This document shows positions 30,836-31,999 of a DNA stretch of 31,999 bases, one piece after another (within the stretch, counting starts at the first letter, position 1; each line of letters begins with the position of its first letter). The notes beneath the pieces were generated by a model. It was not told the origin of the DNA. It was given only the letters and a program-made list of their open reading frames with translations, and searched no databases. The position numbers were made by a program, and so were the translations under genes. The DNA is taken from positions 1-31,999 of the forward strand of contig JAZDIT010000040.1 in NCBI GenBank assembly GCA_043804755.1, given 5' to 3'. Origin of the DNA: JAZDIT01 sp043804755. GTDB taxonomy: Bacteria; Patescibacteriota; Minisyncoccia; Minisyncoccales; JAQTPW01.

Positions 30836-31999
30836 ATGAGTACTATTACGAAAAAAATTGTAGCTATAGCTATGGCGTTGTCTGTTTTTGCGTTAGTTGC
30901 TCCTGCACAAGGTGCAACAGTTGAAGAATTGCAAGCTCAGATCAATTCGCTTTTAGCTACATTAGCTACATTACAAGCACAGTTGAGTGGAACAACTCAG
31001 ACAGGTGTTACCGGATGCACTATCACTTCCTTTGCGACAGATTTGTCACAAGGAATGACAAGTGCTGACGTCAAATGTTTACAGATCATTCTGAACTCTG
31101 ACGCCGCCACTAAAGTGGCCGCAACCGGTGCAGGTTCACCTGGAAACGAAACCACTTACTTTGGCGCTTTAACATATGCCGCCGTTGTAAAGTTTCAGAA
31201 CAAATACGCTTCCGAGGTTTTAACCCCAATAGGGTTGACCGCCGGAACGGGTTATGTCGGTGCAAGAACCAGAGCGAAATTGAACACAATGTTTGGGACG
31301 GTAGTGGTACCGCCAGTTGTCCCGCCAGTAACCAATCCTTTGACAGTCGCTTTGGCTTCCAACAGCCCCGTCGCTTCGAATCTCCAGAAAAGTACAGCTA
31401 ACAACGTTATGGTGAGAATTACTTTCACTGGAAGCTCGGCTGCCGACACCTACGTTACCGGATTAGCTATCAAGAATTACGGTAATGCAGAAAACGGCAT
31501 TGACCTCGTAGAAGTCAATGATATTAAGCTTTTCGATGAAAGCAATATCCAAATTGGCACAACCCGAAATCTAATCGGAGGCACTGCCAACTTTGTCGTC
31601 ATCCCGGCCATAGTTGTTCCCAAGAACGGAACAAAAACCGTCAGCGTAACTGCTAATGTCACAGCTAATGCAGAGACATTAACCACAGTCCAATTAGGAC
31701 TTGATTCCGCAACCGCTATCACTGGAGCCACCTTTGCAGGAAATTATCCTGTAAAAGGCAGTGTCTTCACGATAGTCCCGAGCGGAGCAATTGGAACCTT
31801 GACCACGGGAGATTATTCAACTCCTCCTGTCGTTTCAGTCAAAATAGGGCAGACCAACGTAATTTTGGAAAGCTTTATTGTTGGAGCCGGTTCCAGAGAA
31901 GATGTCAGAATAAATCAAATAACGCTTGAAAACGAAGGAACCATTTCTGCAACTGATATAACGAATATCAGAATCAGAGAAGTCGGAGGTTCGGTTGTA
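30836..31999 (+). CDS. Exported surface protein with peptidoglycan-binding domain, 5' part
   Basis: The frame opens at ATG 30836 and runs off the right edge (388 codons seen). Signal peptide: MSTITKKIVAIAMALSVFALVAPAQGA, with cleavage likely around residue 26. A short coiled stretch (VEELQAQINSLLATLATLQAQL) follows. Residues of about 60-150 fit a peptidoglycan-binding domain (DLSQGMTSADVKCLQIILNSD, TYFGALTYAAVVKFQNKYA, GYVGARTRAKLN). A Pro/Val linker (VVVPPVVPPVTNP) leads into immunoglobulin-like beta repeats (PLTVALASNSPVA; IVVPKNGTKTVSVTANVTANA). It is Thr/Ala/Val-rich and Lys-poor, as in S-layer-type proteins. The adjacent ECF sigma unit may control it. No Shine-Dalgarno precedes the ATG. 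Confidence 0.88.
   Translation, partial: MSTITKKIVAIAMALSVFALVAPAQGATVEELQAQINSLLATLATLQAQLSGTTQTGVTGCTITSFATDLSQGMTSADVKCLQIILNSDAATKVAATGAGSPGNETTYFGALTYAAVVKFQNKYASEVLTPIGLTAGTGYVGARTRAKLNTMFGTVVVPPVVPPVTNPLTVALASNSPVASNLQKSTANNVMVRITFTGSSAADTYVTGLAIKNYGNAENGIDLVEVNDIKLFDESNIQIGTTRNLIGGTANFVVIPAIVVPKNGTKTVSVTANVTANAETLTTVQLGLDSATAITGATFAGNYPVKGSVFTIVPSGAIGTLTTGDYSTPPVVSVKIGQTNVILESFIVGAGSREDVRINQITLENEGTISATDITNIRIREVGGSVV

Overview
The window looks like a chromosomal segment of a Candidate Phyla Radiation bacterium (Patescibacteria, most like Parcubacteria). Pointers are the AT-rich sequence, very tight gene packing with TAATG and ATGA overlaps, shortened versions of universal proteins (a 661-residue Mfd, a 309-residue FtsZ without a tail), a class III anaerobic ribonucleotide reductase, and accessory families frequent in that group (lamin-tail repeats, ECF sigma with a DUF5667-like partner, a peptidoglycan-binding surface protein, and a 160-residue orphan of the 'SDITSKNFPTK' type). 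The lineage call rests on gene content and style only. I see no insertion sequence, prophage, CRISPR array, tRNA or rRNA.

Layout. 1-662 (minus): 5' part of dprA. 791-1273: orphan gene with its own consensus promoter, Shine-Dalgarno and terminator. 1367-2485: ychF. 2562-2813: small zinc-ribbon-like protein. 2827-4812 (minus): shortened mfd. 4813-5281: no large gene, but a dense series of RNA hairpins behind a perfect TTGACA-17-TATAAT promoter, with a hidden 55-codon Cys-rich frame inside. 5282-5851 (minus): pth. 5951-8118: lepB-hisS-HIT. 8141-8885: rpsU-yqeY. 8969-10604: ybeY-ftsA. 10723-11652: ftsZ. 11850-16205: nrdD-nrdG-comEC. 16313-21839: five overlapping or closely spaced genes for an envelope glycan (GT-B glycosyltransferase, EamA permease, membrane-anchored glycosidase, membrane GT2, soluble-type GT2). 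21860-23107: HtrA-type protease. 23196-26601: clpB under a CIRCE operator, followed by a catalytically dead trypsin-like protein. 26689-28833: secreted protein with three lamin-tail domains. 28837-30673: winged-helix regulator, ECF sigma factor and single-span anti-sigma-like protein. 30836 to the end: start of a large exported peptidoglycan-binding surface protein, a plausible output of that sigma unit.

Expression signals fall into two styles. Most housekeeping genes have no Shine-Dalgarno, and several have a -10 box ending only 6-7 bases before the ATG, as expected for leaderless or nearly leaderless mRNAs (ychF, ybeY, clpB, the lamin-tail gene, probably mfd, pth, lepB). The three small orphan frames (791, 2562, 5065) instead carry strong purine-rich ribosome binding sites, and two of them lie behind TTGACA/TATAAT promoters.

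The most interesting locus is 4800-5281. A 23-bp closing helix whose three imperfections are all G-U pairs on the plus strand encloses three hairpins. Further hairpins and a tandem pair of near-identical stem-loops follow. It matches no RNA family I can recognise by eye.
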